Positions 1 to 7,369 of a DNA stretch of 12,116 nucleotides are shown here, in pieces. The notes under the pieces were generated by a model that worked only from the letters and a program-made list of their open reading frames with translations, did no database searches and was not told the origin of the DNA. Position 1 is the stretch's first letter. Each line of letters starts with the position of its first letter. The position numbers and the translations under genes are program-made. The stretch lies in contig CAISLL010000094.1 in the NCBI GenBank assembly GCA_903886165.1, positions 1-12,116 on the forward strand. Direction: 5' to 3'. This DNA comes from an uncultured beta proteobacterium (GTDB lineage: Bacteria; Pseudomonadota; Gammaproteobacteria; Burkholderiales; Burkholderiaceae_C).

Positions 1-789
1 GCCGCCTTGGGCGCTGAGCGTGCCACTGTTGTCCACACTGCTGTTTTCTGCACCCTGGGTGATGACGGCGTTGATCAAGCCGCTGCCCGTGATGTCTACC
101 GTCACCGCGCGACCACCCGCCAACACCACTTGCCCTGCGGGTACATTGATCGTGCCTTCGTTCTTGACCTGCGGCGCAAACAAGGCCACGTAGCCCCCCA
201 CACTCCCCAGGATGTTGCCTTGGTTGATGACCTTGCCAGCGTTGTCCACCGCCACAAACTCGTACTTGCCTTTGGCGAAGTTCTCCTGACTGATGCTCAG
301 CGTGCTGGCGACCAAGCCACCCACATCCACCTTGGAGCCGGGCGCAAACAACACGCCATTGGGATTGACCAGAAACACCTGCCCGTTGGCGCTCAACCGA
401 CCAAAAATTTGCGAGGCATCGTTACCCACCACACGGTTCAGTGCGACCGCGTCTTTGCCTGGCTGCACAAAAGTCACGCTGCCATTGGCGCCAATGTTGA
501 AGGTTTGCCAGTCGAGGCCCAAACGCGCGCTACTTTGGTTGACCACCATGTTGGACCCGGATTGGCTGATCTGGCCACTGCCGACCTTGACACTGCCCTG
601 GGTTGGCAGTGCGTTGACATCCAGCGCATGAGAGAACTGCGGCAGCCAGGCCGCCAGCAACGTGGCCAGCAGGGCGCTGATGCGTTTACGCGGCCGCAGA
701 ATCAGCCGCATCAAGCGCCCGCCGGAGAGTCGGATGACCGACTGCGTGGTGGTAATCTTTTTCTCATCACGGTGAACATGTGCGGACAT
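1..789 (-). CDS. TpsA exoprotein, filamentous haemagglutinin-like, N-terminal part
   Basis: Partial gene: 263 residues are visible and the frame stays open to the left edge. This is the secreted partner of a two-partner (type Vb) secretion system, expected to cross the outer membrane through the TpsB encoded just upstream and to fold into a beta-helix at the surface. After a long N-terminal region and a hydrophobic stretch (about residues 37-50) ending in FSHA, the mature part begins near residue 56. It has the haemagglutination-activity/TPS domain pattern: WQTFNIG at 94-100, the hallmark NPNG at 142-145, then a VGGLVAST segment and repeated short beta-strand units. The ATG at 789 has a GGAG 6 nt upstream. 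An internal ATG at 711 has a poorer ribosome site. The gene follows tpsB by 35 nt, so one message is likely. The cargo function (adhesin, toxin or other) cannot be judged without the C-terminal part. Confidence 0.93.
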   Translation of the reverse strand, partial: MSAHVHRDEKKITTTQSVIRLSGGRLMRLILRPRKRISALLATLLAAWLPQFSHALDVNALPTQGSVKVGSGQISQSGSNMVVNQSSARLGLDWQTFNIGANGSVTFVQPGKDAVALNRVVGNDASQIFGRLSANGQVFLVNPNGVLFAPGSKVDVGGLVASTLSISQENFAKGKYEFVAVDNAGKVINQGNILGSVGGYVALFAPQVKNEGTINVPAGQVVLAGGRAVTVDITGSGLINAVITQGAENSSVDNSGTLSAQGG

Positions 790-795
790 GTTTTT

Positions 796-799
796 CTCC
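796..799 (-). promoter_or_regulatory. Shine-Dalgarno site of tpsA
   Basis: On the minus strand GGAG lies 6 nt before the ATG at 789. It supports the long N-terminal form of the exoprotein over the internal ATG at 711. Confidence 0.6.
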
Positions 800-824
800 A
801 GTACGGCGCAGGGCCTGGTAAAGC

Positions 825-2513
825 TCAGAAGCCCTTGTTGACCTGAAAATAAATATACGGCTTGCGATCGGCGTCGGCTGAAAGCACCTTGCTCCCCCGC
901 CACGCGGCGGTCACGCTCAGATCGAGGTCAGCACTGTTGGCCCAATTCAGCCCCAAGCCCAGGCCGCGCAATAGGATCCGGTTGGCGACCCCAGCAGACG
1001 GTTCGACATCAAAGCTGCCACGCGCAAAATCATAAAAAAGGCTGCCGCTGAAGGTGCCACCACTGAGCAACCACGCGCGACGCAGCTCAAGTGCCACCAC
1101 ACTGCCGCGGTCCACGCTGACCTGCCCGGGTGCATAGCCCCGCACCCCATAGGGACCAGTCAGGGAATACTTTTCGGAACTGTCGAGGTTGTCAAACGCA
1201 TACTGACCAGACACTCGGCCTGACAGACTCCAGTCAATACCGATGGCTTGGCGGCGCGAGACATCAAAGGTCAGCTTGCTGAAGTGTCCGGTCGGTGCTG
1301 TTCCCACGATGCCTGAGTCCCAGGCCAAGGTACCAGCTGTGAAGCCGAGGGTGGTTTGCGTCAGGCCGCCACCCCACAACGCGTCCCGGGTCGACGCAAC
1401 CACGCCAAAGCTGAGTTGATGGCTGGTCTTCTTGTTGTTGCTGATGAATTCAAGTACATCGGCCAAGTCTTTGTAGTCGTAGCCAGCCGAAACGCTGATG
1501 TTGTCGTTCATGCTGCGAACCAGCTGACTGTTTAGCCCCAGATGCAGCACATTGGCTTCACCTCGCGCACCCAAGGAGGAATACGGCGCGCCCAGTTCGT
1601 AGGTCAGACGACTCAGCCCCGCTTCTGCGCTGAGTCCCTGGCCATTGATCGGCACACGGCTGTTGATGCTGCCGCTTACCAATTCGCCCTTTTGAGAGGC
1701 TTGCAGGCGCACCCGCGTGCTGTCGCCCACACCAAACAGGTTTCTCAAATTAAACTGTGCCCCAAGCCGGTATTCACCAGTGGAGGCACTGCCGTGGTTA
1801 TTCAAATCCACGGCAAAAATGAGAGGCGCTTCTTCGGCCACGGTCACCACCACATCGGCTGTGCCTGGCTTGGCACCTGGCACAAAAGACGCCCGCGCCA
1901 CCACCCCAGGAATGTCATTGAGCAACAGCAAACGACGCTCCAGCTCAGCTTGCAAAACTTGTGGCGACTGCGCGATGCCTTCCACATGCTGTTGGATCAC
2001 TTCATCACTCAGGCGGACATCCTGGGCCGTGACGATCTGGACACTGTCGACCGTGCCCTCAAGCACGGCAATTTCAATGACACCTTGCTCAATTTTCTGT
2101 GCAGGCAGATAGGCATAAGCCAACAAATAACCCTGATTTTGGTAGTGGCGGGTGATGGCACCGGCAGCATCGTTGAGACCCTCGACACCGAGAACCCGGT
2201 CTTCCCACGGCTTGACCAGGCTGGCCAGCAGGTCGCCGCCAAAGGACTTGTTTCCAGTGATGCGAAAACGCGACACATCGACCTGAGCACCATCGGGCAG
2301 TTTGATGGCAGCACGCGGCGCATTGGGTTCAATCAGGTCTGGCGTAGGCGTTCGGGTGAGCGCCTCTTTGTCAGACTTTTGAACGTCGGTGAGCAATTGC
2401 CCGGCATTGGGAATGGTTTGCGCCCAGGCTGAACCAACCCCGATCGCAAGCAGACCTGCGGCCATGAGGGGCAGGATAAATTCGGCACCGGGGATTGAGC
2501 TGCGCATAGTCAT
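825..2513 (-). CDS. TpsB outer-membrane transporter (ShlB/FhaC/HecB family)
   Basis: Outer-membrane pore that recognises the TPS domain of its partner in the periplasm and moves it to the cell surface. The protein has 562 residues from the ATG at 2513, usual for the family. A signal peptide ends near residue 31 (AWA before Q32). Two POTRA-type regions follow, about 78-153 (VSRFRITGN, then NQGYLLAYAYLPAQKI) and 154-228. The rest is a 16-strand-type beta-barrel, with the conserved VRGY of the Omp85/TpsB loop-6 hairpin at 457-460 and a terminal phenylalanine after alternating residues (YFQVNKGF), as in outer-membrane proteins. An in-frame start at 2576 would add 21 residues that fit no signal peptide, so I prefer 2513; the ATG at 2507 is also possible. 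It sits directly upstream of its probable substrate gene and shares its strand. Confidence 0.95.
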   Translation of the reverse strand: MTMRSSIPGAEFILPLMAAGLLAIGVGSAWAQTIPNAGQLLTDVQKSDKEALTRTPTPDLIEPNAPRAAIKLPDGAQVDVSRFRITGNKSFGGDLLASLVKPWEDRVLGVEGLNDAAGAITRHYQNQGYLLAYAYLPAQKIEQGVIEIAVLEGTVDSVQIVTAQDVRLSDEVIQQHVEGIAQSPQVLQAELERRLLLLNDIPGVVARASFVPGAKPGTADVVVTVAEEAPLIFAVDLNNHGSASTGEYRLGAQFNLRNLFGVGDSTRVRLQASQKGELVSGSINSRVPINGQGLSAEAGLSRLTYELGAPYSSLGARGEANVLHLGLNSQLVRSMNDNISVSAGYDYKDLADVLEFISNNKKTSHQLSFGVVASTRDALWGGGLTQTTLGFTAGTLAWDSGIVGTAPTGHFSKLTFDVSRRQAIGIDWSLSGRVSGQYAFDNLDSSEKYSLTGPYGVRGYAPGQVSVDRGSVVALELRRAWLLSGGTFSGSLFYDFARGSFDVEPSAGVANRILLRGLGLGLNWANSADLDLSVTAAWRGSKVLSADADRKPYIYFQVNKGF

Positions 2514-2588
2514 GTTTCCAAAGCCATCGACACTTACAAAAAGAGAAATTGGCCAAGTCGCCAGCTGGCACACCATGTCCGCGACCCA

Positions 2589-2840
2589 TTAACTGGCCGT
2601 TGTTGGGCTTGACACGTTGGACTGGAGCACACCATCAGCCAGCAACTTCTTGACCACCGAGTCCTGGCCATTGAAGGCCTGCACAAAACCTTCAAGAGGC
2701 ATGACCAGCACATGACTGACGTTGAGCTTGGGTTCATTCTGGTTATTGCCAGGAACCATGTCGAGCACAGAAAATTCCAAACGCACCGTATTGCCGGCAA
2801 TTTGGAGGTTAGTGAGGCGGTCGGCAAAAAGGCTGTTCAA
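2589..2840 (-). CDS. Small protein of unknown function in the TPS operon
   Basis: An 83-residue protein that I do not recognise with certainty. It has no signal peptide or membrane segment, so it is probably cytoplasmic. The pattern of an alternating hydrophobic strand (VRLEFSVLDM, 19-28), a polar turn (PGNNQNEPK), a second strand (VSHVLVMPLEGF, 41-52) and a helix with a glycine-ended loop faintly recalls the DUF3467 type of small alpha/beta protein; that resemblance is weak and from memory. The start is TTG, chosen because an AAGGA sits 6 nt before it and the only downstream ATG (residue 28) would destroy the first strand. It lies 34 nt after the FecR-domain gene and 75 nt before tpsB, which supports co-transcription. 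It might assist secretion or regulation, but nothing in the sequence shows this. Confidence 0.75.
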   Translation of the reverse strand: MNSLFADRLTNLQIAGNTVRLEFSVLDMVPGNNQNEPKLNVSHVLVMPLEGFVQAFNGQDSVVKKLLADGVLQSNVSSPTTAS

Positions 2841-2846
2841 GATAGT

Positions 2847-2851
2847 TCCTT
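2847..2851 (-). promoter_or_regulatory. Shine-Dalgarno site deciding a TTG start
   Basis: AAGGA on the minus strand, 6 nt before the TTG at 2840. It is the best ribosome site in this gap and is the reason for accepting the non-ATG start of the 83-residue protein. Confidence 0.65.
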
Positions 2852-2874
2852 AGGTTATTGATCAAAGTTGTGTA

Positions 2875-4113
2875 CTACCGCTGACGGGTTTCTGCCTGAA
2901 CGGCAATCCATACACCGTCAACCTGTTCCAGCAGGTATTTTTCTTCGGACTCGAAACGATAGGGTTTGCCGGCTTGGCGACCTTCCTCTATCACGATTGA
3001 TTTGACGGCAATTGGCGTGCAACCTGATTCACCAGCCCCCACGGGTCTACCTTCGATCGTAATGCGCCGATGCTTGTAGTCACGCAATGAACTCACCGCC
3101 GCCACAATGCTGTCAGCGAACTCCGCGCGCTGGAGTTCAAGCTCGGTCATTTTGCCGTTGGCCCCGCGAACAGACGCTTTGACCCTTACATCCTGGGCAA
3201 ACATCAGCAGGATGGACTCGGTATCTCCGCGCACGATATGTTGGTCCAGGTCTTTGACCCAGCGCTTGGCAACGTCAGTGGGAGTGCATGACGTTATTTG
3301 CTTACGTTTGGCATCCAACTGACGCTCGTTGTTGACCTGTGCACTCTTGGACAACTCGTCCATTTCGGCATCAAATTTTCCGGGCACATAGAAGGCGGGA
3401 ACCTTGTCCAGCAAGACCGGAAACAACAGGGTCATCAGCGCCCGCGACTTACCGGGTGAGCTGGCAAAGCCTACTTTGCCAGGATCAATGTCAATGGATC
3501 GCCCCGCTGCTTCCAGCGTGGTGCCACCCTGGTTGACCTTGTCATAAGTACCTGGCTTGAATCGGGTGGCATCTTCGTCATCGTTTAACAGCACAAAGGG
3601 CTCATGGTCAGTGCCCCGAATGCCAATCGTCGCTGTGGTCGTGCTCACACGAGCGCCCTGACGATTGATCTTGCCGATCCAGCCGGAGATGATGCGCAAG
3701 CCCCCTTTAAATAGCTCTATCAGGCTGGTGTCGGTGGGCTTGCCATCAGCCACGAATTGCTTTGCCATGAATTCAGCACCAGGCCGAACCGCAATATAGC
3801 CGCCGTCGTGCGTCTTCAGGACACCTTCAGCGGAAGGGCCAGCTGTGATGCGTTCGCCAACAGCCACGGTATCCCCAACGCGCAGCACCCTCTTGACATC
3901 GGCACCTGTGGCAATGAGTTCACCCTCTACACGAAACACAAGGGCGAACGATTTTGGCGCACCACTCAAAGCTTGTGCTGCGTGTGCACTGCCGGCCCAG
4001 CAGGCAGCCAGCCACAGGAGTGCCAGCAAAGTAGCTTGGCTTACAACATAAAGAAAGCCCCAGCTTTTCAAGCCCGGGTTGCCGGCGTTCGGCAACAGCT
4101 TTGCATTCGTCAT
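2875..4113 (-). CDS. Exported FecR-domain protein with probable NTF2-like C-terminal domain
   Basis: A 412-residue protein. The N-terminus has a hydrophobic segment (about 19-40) ending in SAHAAQA, so it is a signal peptide or anchor and the body is periplasmic. Residues about 60-215 form a FecR-type domain: VLRVGDTVAVGERI, GGYIAVRPGAEF, and the signature TTTATIGIRGT at 158-168. The last 135 residues (about 277-410) look like an NTF2/SnoaL-type fold: a helix (TDVAKRWVKDLDQHIVRGD) with a following ILLMFAQDVRVKAS strand, then a strand-rich tail ending EEKYLLEQVDGVWIAVQ. The start at 4113 was chosen over 4173 because AGGGA lies 7 nt upstream and the extra 20 residues are charged. Classical FecR relays signals to an ECF sigma factor, but no sigma factor or TonB receptor gene is here. 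Operon position before tpsB and tpsA suggests an envelope role for the secreted protein (inference). Confidence 0.88.
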   Translation of the reverse strand: MTNAKLLPNAGNPGLKSWGFLYVVSQATLLALLWLAACWAGSAHAAQALSGAPKSFALVFRVEGELIATGADVKRVLRVGDTVAVGERITAGPSAEGVLKTHDGGYIAVRPGAEFMAKQFVADGKPTDTSLIELFKGGLRIISGWIGKINRQGARVSTTTATIGIRGTDHEPFVLLNDDEDATRFKPGTYDKVNQGGTTLEAAGRSIDIDPGKVGFASSPGKSRALMTLLFPVLLDKVPAFYVPGKFDAEMDELSKSAQVNNERQLDAKRKQITSCTPTDVAKRWVKDLDQHIVRGDTESILLMFAQDVRVKASVRGANGKMTELELQRAEFADSIVAAVSSLRDYKHRRITIEGRPVGAGESGCTPIAVKSIVIEEGRQAGKPYRFESEEKYLLEQVDGVWIAVQAETRQR

Positions 4114-4120
4114 ATTGGTG

Positions 4121-4125
4121 TCCCT
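4121..4125 (-). promoter_or_regulatory. Shine-Dalgarno site of the large FecR-domain gene
   Basis: AGGGA on the minus strand, 7 nt before the ATG at 4113. It argues against the longer reading frame that starts at 4173. Confidence 0.6.
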
Positions 4126-4283
4126 GCAGTTAAAGCGCCAGCTTCGCTGGTCACTGTCCAGCCTAAAAATCAAACTAAATCAAATAGTTAACGATGGAGC
4201 CAGGTTCTGCTTCAAGTCATCAGTCTGCAAGAATGGACAACACGGGGATTTTTGGAAACGCAGACCGACAAAACCTGCGAACT

Positions 4284-4311
4284 AGTGTATGCCGAGCATT
4301 TTAGTTGTCAT
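4284..4311 (-). promoter_or_regulatory. Candidate sigma-70-type promoter for the FecR-TPS operon
   Basis: On the minus strand ATGACA (plus 4306-4311; one mismatch to TTGACA) is followed after 16 nt by TACACT (plus 4284-4289; two mismatches to TATAAT). It would start transcription roughly 165 nt before the ATG at 4113. Found by eye only, and such matches arise by chance in AT-rich DNA. Confidence 0.3.
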
Positions 4312-4436
4312 TTCATTTTGAAAGCTGGAATCAAAATATTTGTGGCAAAGACGCAAAAAAAGTCCTTGATTTGACCATGGCAACACCGGCCCCCATCAGC
4401 GCGGCAAGACTGTTCAATTTGTCTTTGCTCGACGCC

Positions 4437-5123
4437 TTAATATTTGTAGCCGCCTTTTCCATAAAACGCTGGCCAACGCCCCACCAAACCCTCCAACAGC
4501 GTCAGTTCATCGTCGGTGTGGTTTATGAAAGCGGCGGCCGCGATCATCGTTGGCATTTTTGCGCCGTTGTAGATGTAAATCGGTCGCTCGTGATGCTGCG
4601 TGCTGTAACTTTCACGTGCTTGCGGTGTTGCCGAGGGTTGCAGTTCAATGCTGCCGTAGCACAGGCAGAGATAGGTTCTGGCGGTCGGGCCACTGCCCTC
4701 ATCTTCGATATAACAGCCAGTACCACGAATGCCGATGGTGGCGGTGGTTGTCTGCAGTGTGCGCCTGTCCTGGCTTTTGCCAAAGACCGACAACACCTTG
4801 CCAGTCACAACACGAAAAAAACTTTTTGCTGCATCCGGACCAAAGACCAGCGTGGTGTTATCCCTTTGCAAAAAAGCATCCTGACCAATGACGTAGACCG
4901 CCTCACTGTCAGGGCCAGTCATCACCGTGTCGCCCGCAACGACGAGTTGCCCCAAGCGGGCGGGTTTGCCATTCACCGTGACAACACCCTGCATTTTGTG
5001 GACGCCAGGAGCCACTGGAACCTTGCCCATGGCCAAGGCCTGACTGACCAAACCGCCCATGCCTGCCGGCCCAAAAACTCCGGCGGCAGCCATCAATTTC
5101 AACAAACGACGACGTAATTGCAT
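4437..5123 (-). CDS. Small FecR-domain protein with Tat-like signal and cysteine/histidine motifs
   Basis: A 228-residue protein. The N-terminus RRRLLKLMAAAG (residues 4-15) fits the twin-arginine pattern RRxFLK with leucine for phenylalanine, followed by a hydrophobic stretch to about residue 31, so export in a folded state is likely. The body is FecR-like: a GVVTVNGKPARLGQLVVAGDTVMTG stretch within about 45-70 and the signature TTTATIGIRGT at 125-135, shared almost exactly with the larger neighbour. After it come C137, then C153-x-C155 in a YLCLCYG motif, and H177-H178. This spacing could bind a metal or other cofactor, which would explain a Tat signal (inference). An in-frame TTG at 5135 would add four residues; the ATG at 5123 has a weak GGAAA about 7 nt upstream. 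It lies 85 nt after the GntR gene and 323 nt before the larger FecR gene. Confidence 0.87.
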   Translation of the reverse strand: MQLRRRLLKLMAAAGVFGPAGMGGLVSQALAMGKVPVAPGVHKMQGVVTVNGKPARLGQLVVAGDTVMTGPDSEAVYVIGQDAFLQRDNTTLVFGPDAAKSFFRVVTGKVLSVFGKSQDRRTLQTTTATIGIRGTGCYIEDEGSGPTARTYLCLCYGSIELQPSATPQARESYSTQHHERPIYIYNGAKMPTMIAAAAFINHTDDELTLLEGLVGRWPAFYGKGGYKY

Positions 5124-5208
5124 GCTATTTTCCAATTGTGCGAACTTGTTACACCCAAGCCCGACTGTAGCAATTTACGGCAGTCCTGGCTCATGTGGTT
5201 TTTCGCTT

Positions 5209-5868
5209 TCAGGGTCTACGTGGGCCATCACTCTTTTGACAGGCGCGCCGCAAAAACTGGCCCGCCACAAACAGGTCACGCTCAAGGGCGCACCGGGCGG
5301 CATTGGCATCACCAGCGTCCAGCGCGTCCATCAGGTCATCATGCGCGTCATTGAGCACACCCAAGGCAGCATTGTCGTCAAAAAGCTGGTTTGACAGTGG
5401 CCCGACCTTAAGCCAAACCGTCTCAATCAAGTTCAACAGTAGCGGTGAGCCTGCCGCTCGGTACAACACCAGATGAAATGTTTCGTTGGCGTCCAGATAG
5501 GCCTTGGCGTCTTTGGCCACCAGCGCCTGCGCCATCACCACCAGCAGGGATCTCAACACCGCCTTGTCAGCTGCCGACAACCTGAGCGCGCCACGCTCGG
5601 CGGCCTCGCCCTCGAGCAACAATCGGTTTTGCAGCACATCGTCAAATTCTGCTTTGGACAGCCGGGGCACCGACACGCCGCAGTTCGGGCTGTGCGTCAG
5701 GGCACCTTCGGCCGCCAGCCGCAACAAGGCTGCGCGCACCGGCATGGTGCCAATGCCCAGGGCTTCTGCCACCGCACGGATCTTGAGCCGCTCCCCGGGC
5801 AAAAAACGCCCCACCGTGACCCACTGGCGCAGCGTGGCGTAGGTACTGTCTTGTTGGGTGTCAGACAT
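5209..5868 (-). CDS. GntR-family transcriptional regulator, FCD subfamily
   Basis: A 219-residue DNA-binding regulator, normal length for the FadR/FCD branch. Residues about 8-70 are the winged helix-turn-helix: ATLRQWVTVGRFLPGERLKI, then AEALGIGTMPVRAALLRLAAEG (recognition helix around MPVRAALLRL). Residues about 76-205 are the all-helical FCD ligand domain, with N128-x3-H132 (ETFH) and H176 (AHDDLMDALDAGD) in the positions usually used for metal or ligand binding; the last usual histidine is not obvious. The ATG overlaps the stop of the aminotransferase gene by one base (TGATG), so translation is probably coupled, and the protein most likely controls this same catabolic set by binding an amine or acid derived from it (inference). 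The paired TTTGATCAAA sites at 9147-9207 are candidate operators. Confidence 0.93.
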   Translation of the reverse strand: MSDTQQDSTYATLRQWVTVGRFLPGERLKIRAVAEALGIGTMPVRAALLRLAAEGALTHSPNCGVSVPRLSKAEFDDVLQNRLLLEGEAAERGALRLSAADKAVLRSLLVVMAQALVAKDAKAYLDANETFHLVLYRAAGSPLLLNLIETVWLKVGPLSNQLFDDNAALGVLNDAHDDLMDALDAGDANAARCALERDLFVAGQFLRRACQKSDGPRRP

Positions 5869-7262
5869 CAGGCACGCGCCTCACAGGTCGTCAAACCACC
5901 CACCACCAACTGCGCCAATACCTCGTCAAACGCAGACAGCAGGCACTGCACGTCGGCCTGCGTAGTGGCAGGGCTGCACAACAGCATGTTGTGAAAGGGT
6001 GTAATCAAAACTCCACGGTTAAGCAGCGCCAAATGGATCAAGGACTCCAATGCCGGGTCAAACATTGCTTCGGCCTGGCTGCCATTGCGGGGTGGCACCG
6101 GGCCAAACTGAAACTCACAGCGTGCGCCCACCTGCGTGACACACCAGGGCAATTGGTAGCGCGCAATGCTGGCCCGCAGACCACCAGCTACCTCGCCCGA
6201 GCGCGCGATCATGTGGGCAAAGGCAGCCTCGGTAGCCACCTCGGCCAGTGTGGCGCGCATGGCGGCCATGGCCAGCATGTTGCCGGTCAGGGTGGTGCCA
6301 ATGCCCGAGTGGCCGGGCGGTGCGCTGCGTTTGGCCTGCATGGCGCGTTCGGCCAGCTCGGCGCTGAAGCCATAGACCGCACACGGCAAGCCGCCAGCAA
6401 TCGGTTTGCCCAACACCAGCGCATCAGGTTGCAGGCCATGGGCGCGCGCATAGCCACCGGGGCCGCTACTGAAGGTGTGGGTTTCATCCAAGACCAGCAG
6501 CGTGCCATGCTGGTGAATCAAGCTTTGCGCCGCTTCCCAGAAACCCGGCTGCGGCAGCACCATGCCAATGTTGGTCATGACCGGCTCGGCCAGCACACAG
6601 GCCACGTCACCTGCCTGCAATGCCGCGTCCAGGGCGGGCAGGTCGTTGAACTCGACCACCACCGTGTGTTGGGTCAGGTCGTGCACCTGCCCCAACAAGC
6701 TGTCACGCTGCCTGGGCTGGCCATCGACCAGATCCACAAACACATCGTCCACGGTACCGTGGTAGCAACCGTTGAACACCAGCAACTTTTTGCGCCCGGT
6801 GGCGGCGCGCACCCAGCGCAACAGGAACCGGTTGGCATCACTGGCTGACAGGGCCGTTTGCCAAAGGGGCAAACCAAAGCGGCGCGCCAGCTCTGCACCC
6901 ACCCAGTCGGCGTGATCGCCGCTGAGCATGGTGGTGCAGCCTTGTGCCACCTGGCGCTGCACCGCCTGCACCACGGCGGGTGGCGCGTGGCCAAACATGG
7001 CACCGGTGTCACCCAGGCAAAAATCCACATAACGGTGGCCGTCTGCGTCAGTGATGTGTGCACCCTGGGCGCTGGCGACCTGCAGGGCAAATGGGGTGGA
7101 CCAGTCACTCATCCAGTGCAGCGGCACGCCGAACAGCCAGTGTTGCGTGGCTTGCTGCGCGAGGGCTTGGGACTTGGGGTGCATGGCGATGAAACGCTGG
7201 CGTTCCTGATCTGCCATGGCCTGGCGGGCGGATTCTGGGGAATTTTTGATACTTATATGCAT
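5868..7262 (-). CDS. Class III PLP-dependent aminotransferase (glutamate-1-semialdehyde aminomutase-like)
   Basis: A 464-residue fold-type I aminotransferase of the omega-amino-acid/ornithine/GSAM group. Visible signatures are GVPLHWMSDW (45-54), the phosphate-cup segment SASDANRF (139-146), the aromatic YHG that stacks on PLP (Y167-H168), the PLP-nitrogen aspartate D259 in LVLDETH, the Schiff-base lysine K286 in LGKPIAGG, and IGTTLTGN (321-328) contributing from the partner subunit. It should act in the cytoplasm, moving an amino group between an amine or amino acid and an oxo-acid; the exact substrate cannot be read from sequence. The start at 7262 has AGAGG 6 nt upstream, but that site lies inside the adjoining inverted repeat. 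An ATG at 7217 (residue 16) would remove the repeat-derived start and is a real alternative. The gene is followed directly by its probable regulator and preceded, across the repeat, by a glutamine-synthetase-like gene. Confidence 0.93.
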   Translation of the reverse strand: MHISIKNSPESARQAMADQERQRFIAMHPKSQALAQQATQHWLFGVPLHWMSDWSTPFALQVASAQGAHITDADGHRYVDFCLGDTGAMFGHAPPAVVQAVQRQVAQGCTTMLSGDHADWVGAELARRFGLPLWQTALSASDANRFLLRWVRAATGRKKLLVFNGCYHGTVDDVFVDLVDGQPRQRDSLLGQVHDLTQHTVVVEFNDLPALDAALQAGDVACVLAEPVMTNIGMVLPQPGFWEAAQSLIHQHGTLLVLDETHTFSSGPGGYARAHGLQPDALVLGKPIAGGLPCAVYGFSAELAERAMQAKRSAPPGHSGIGTTLTGNMLAMAAMRATLAEVATEAAFAHMIARSGEVAGGLRASIARYQLPWCVTQVGARCEFQFGPVPPRNGSQAEAMFDPALESLIHLALLNRGVLITPFHNMLLCSPATTQADVQCLLSAFDEVLAQLVVGGLTTCEARA

Positions 7263-7320
7263 TTTAGGCCTCTAACCCTTTTTATATATGCGTAATTAGC
7301 TATATTATTCGTAGCTTTTT
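7259..7320 (-). repeat. AT-rich short interspersed repeat, left copy
   Basis: On the minus strand the order is AAAAAAGCTAC, an AT-rich stretch with TAGCT, AAAAAGGGTTAGAGGC, then CTAAAATGC. This resembles, from memory, an AT-rich intergenic repeat with AGCTACT...CTAGAGGC that is frequent in Comamonadaceae genomes. An inverted copy lies at 7715-7764. The first codon of the aminotransferase lies in its outer end. Confidence 0.6.
7269..7273 (-). promoter_or_regulatory. Repeat-derived Shine-Dalgarno site of the aminotransferase
   Basis: AGAGG on the minus strand, 6 nt before the ATG at 7262. It is part of the conserved CTAGAGGC-like block of the outer repeat module, so the repeat seems to provide this gene's ribosome site. 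Confidence 0.45.
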
Positions 7321-7369
7321 TGAGGGTGAGGTTTGTATTTTTTATCGTTGATCCCCCCCTATCCCCCAA

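Larger units (their letters stand above)
4114..4436. other. 323-nt intergenic region between the two FecR-domain genes
   Basis: No credible gene is seen on either strand. The region is more AT-rich than the flanking genes, has no clear hairpin followed by a T-run, and holds one candidate minus-strand promoter (listed separately). A separate promoter here would let the large FecR gene and the TPS genes be expressed apart from the small FecR gene. Confidence 0.6.

Noticed and set aside
7..846. A 279-residue plus-strand frame opposite tpsA
   Set aside because: It is antisense to a clear TPS domain and shows a His/Gln-rich translation typical of the reverse strand of GC-rich coding DNA.
1542..2432. 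A 296-residue plus-strand frame opposite tpsB
   Set aside because: Antisense shadow of a strongly supported outer-membrane transporter; no domain or ribosome site.
2856..2865. ATTGATCAAA, resembling the operator palindromes upstream of the synthetase
   Set aside because: A single copy with one mismatch, lying inside an operon gap just before a ribosome site; likely chance.
4305..5117. A 270-residue plus-strand frame opposite the small FecR gene
   Set aside because: Antisense to a FecR-domain gene with clear motifs; no recognisable protein features of its own.
5124..5208. Riboswitch or strong promoter before the small FecR gene
   Set aside because: No known riboswitch pattern (including c-di-GMP types) is visible and the -35/-10 matches are poor.
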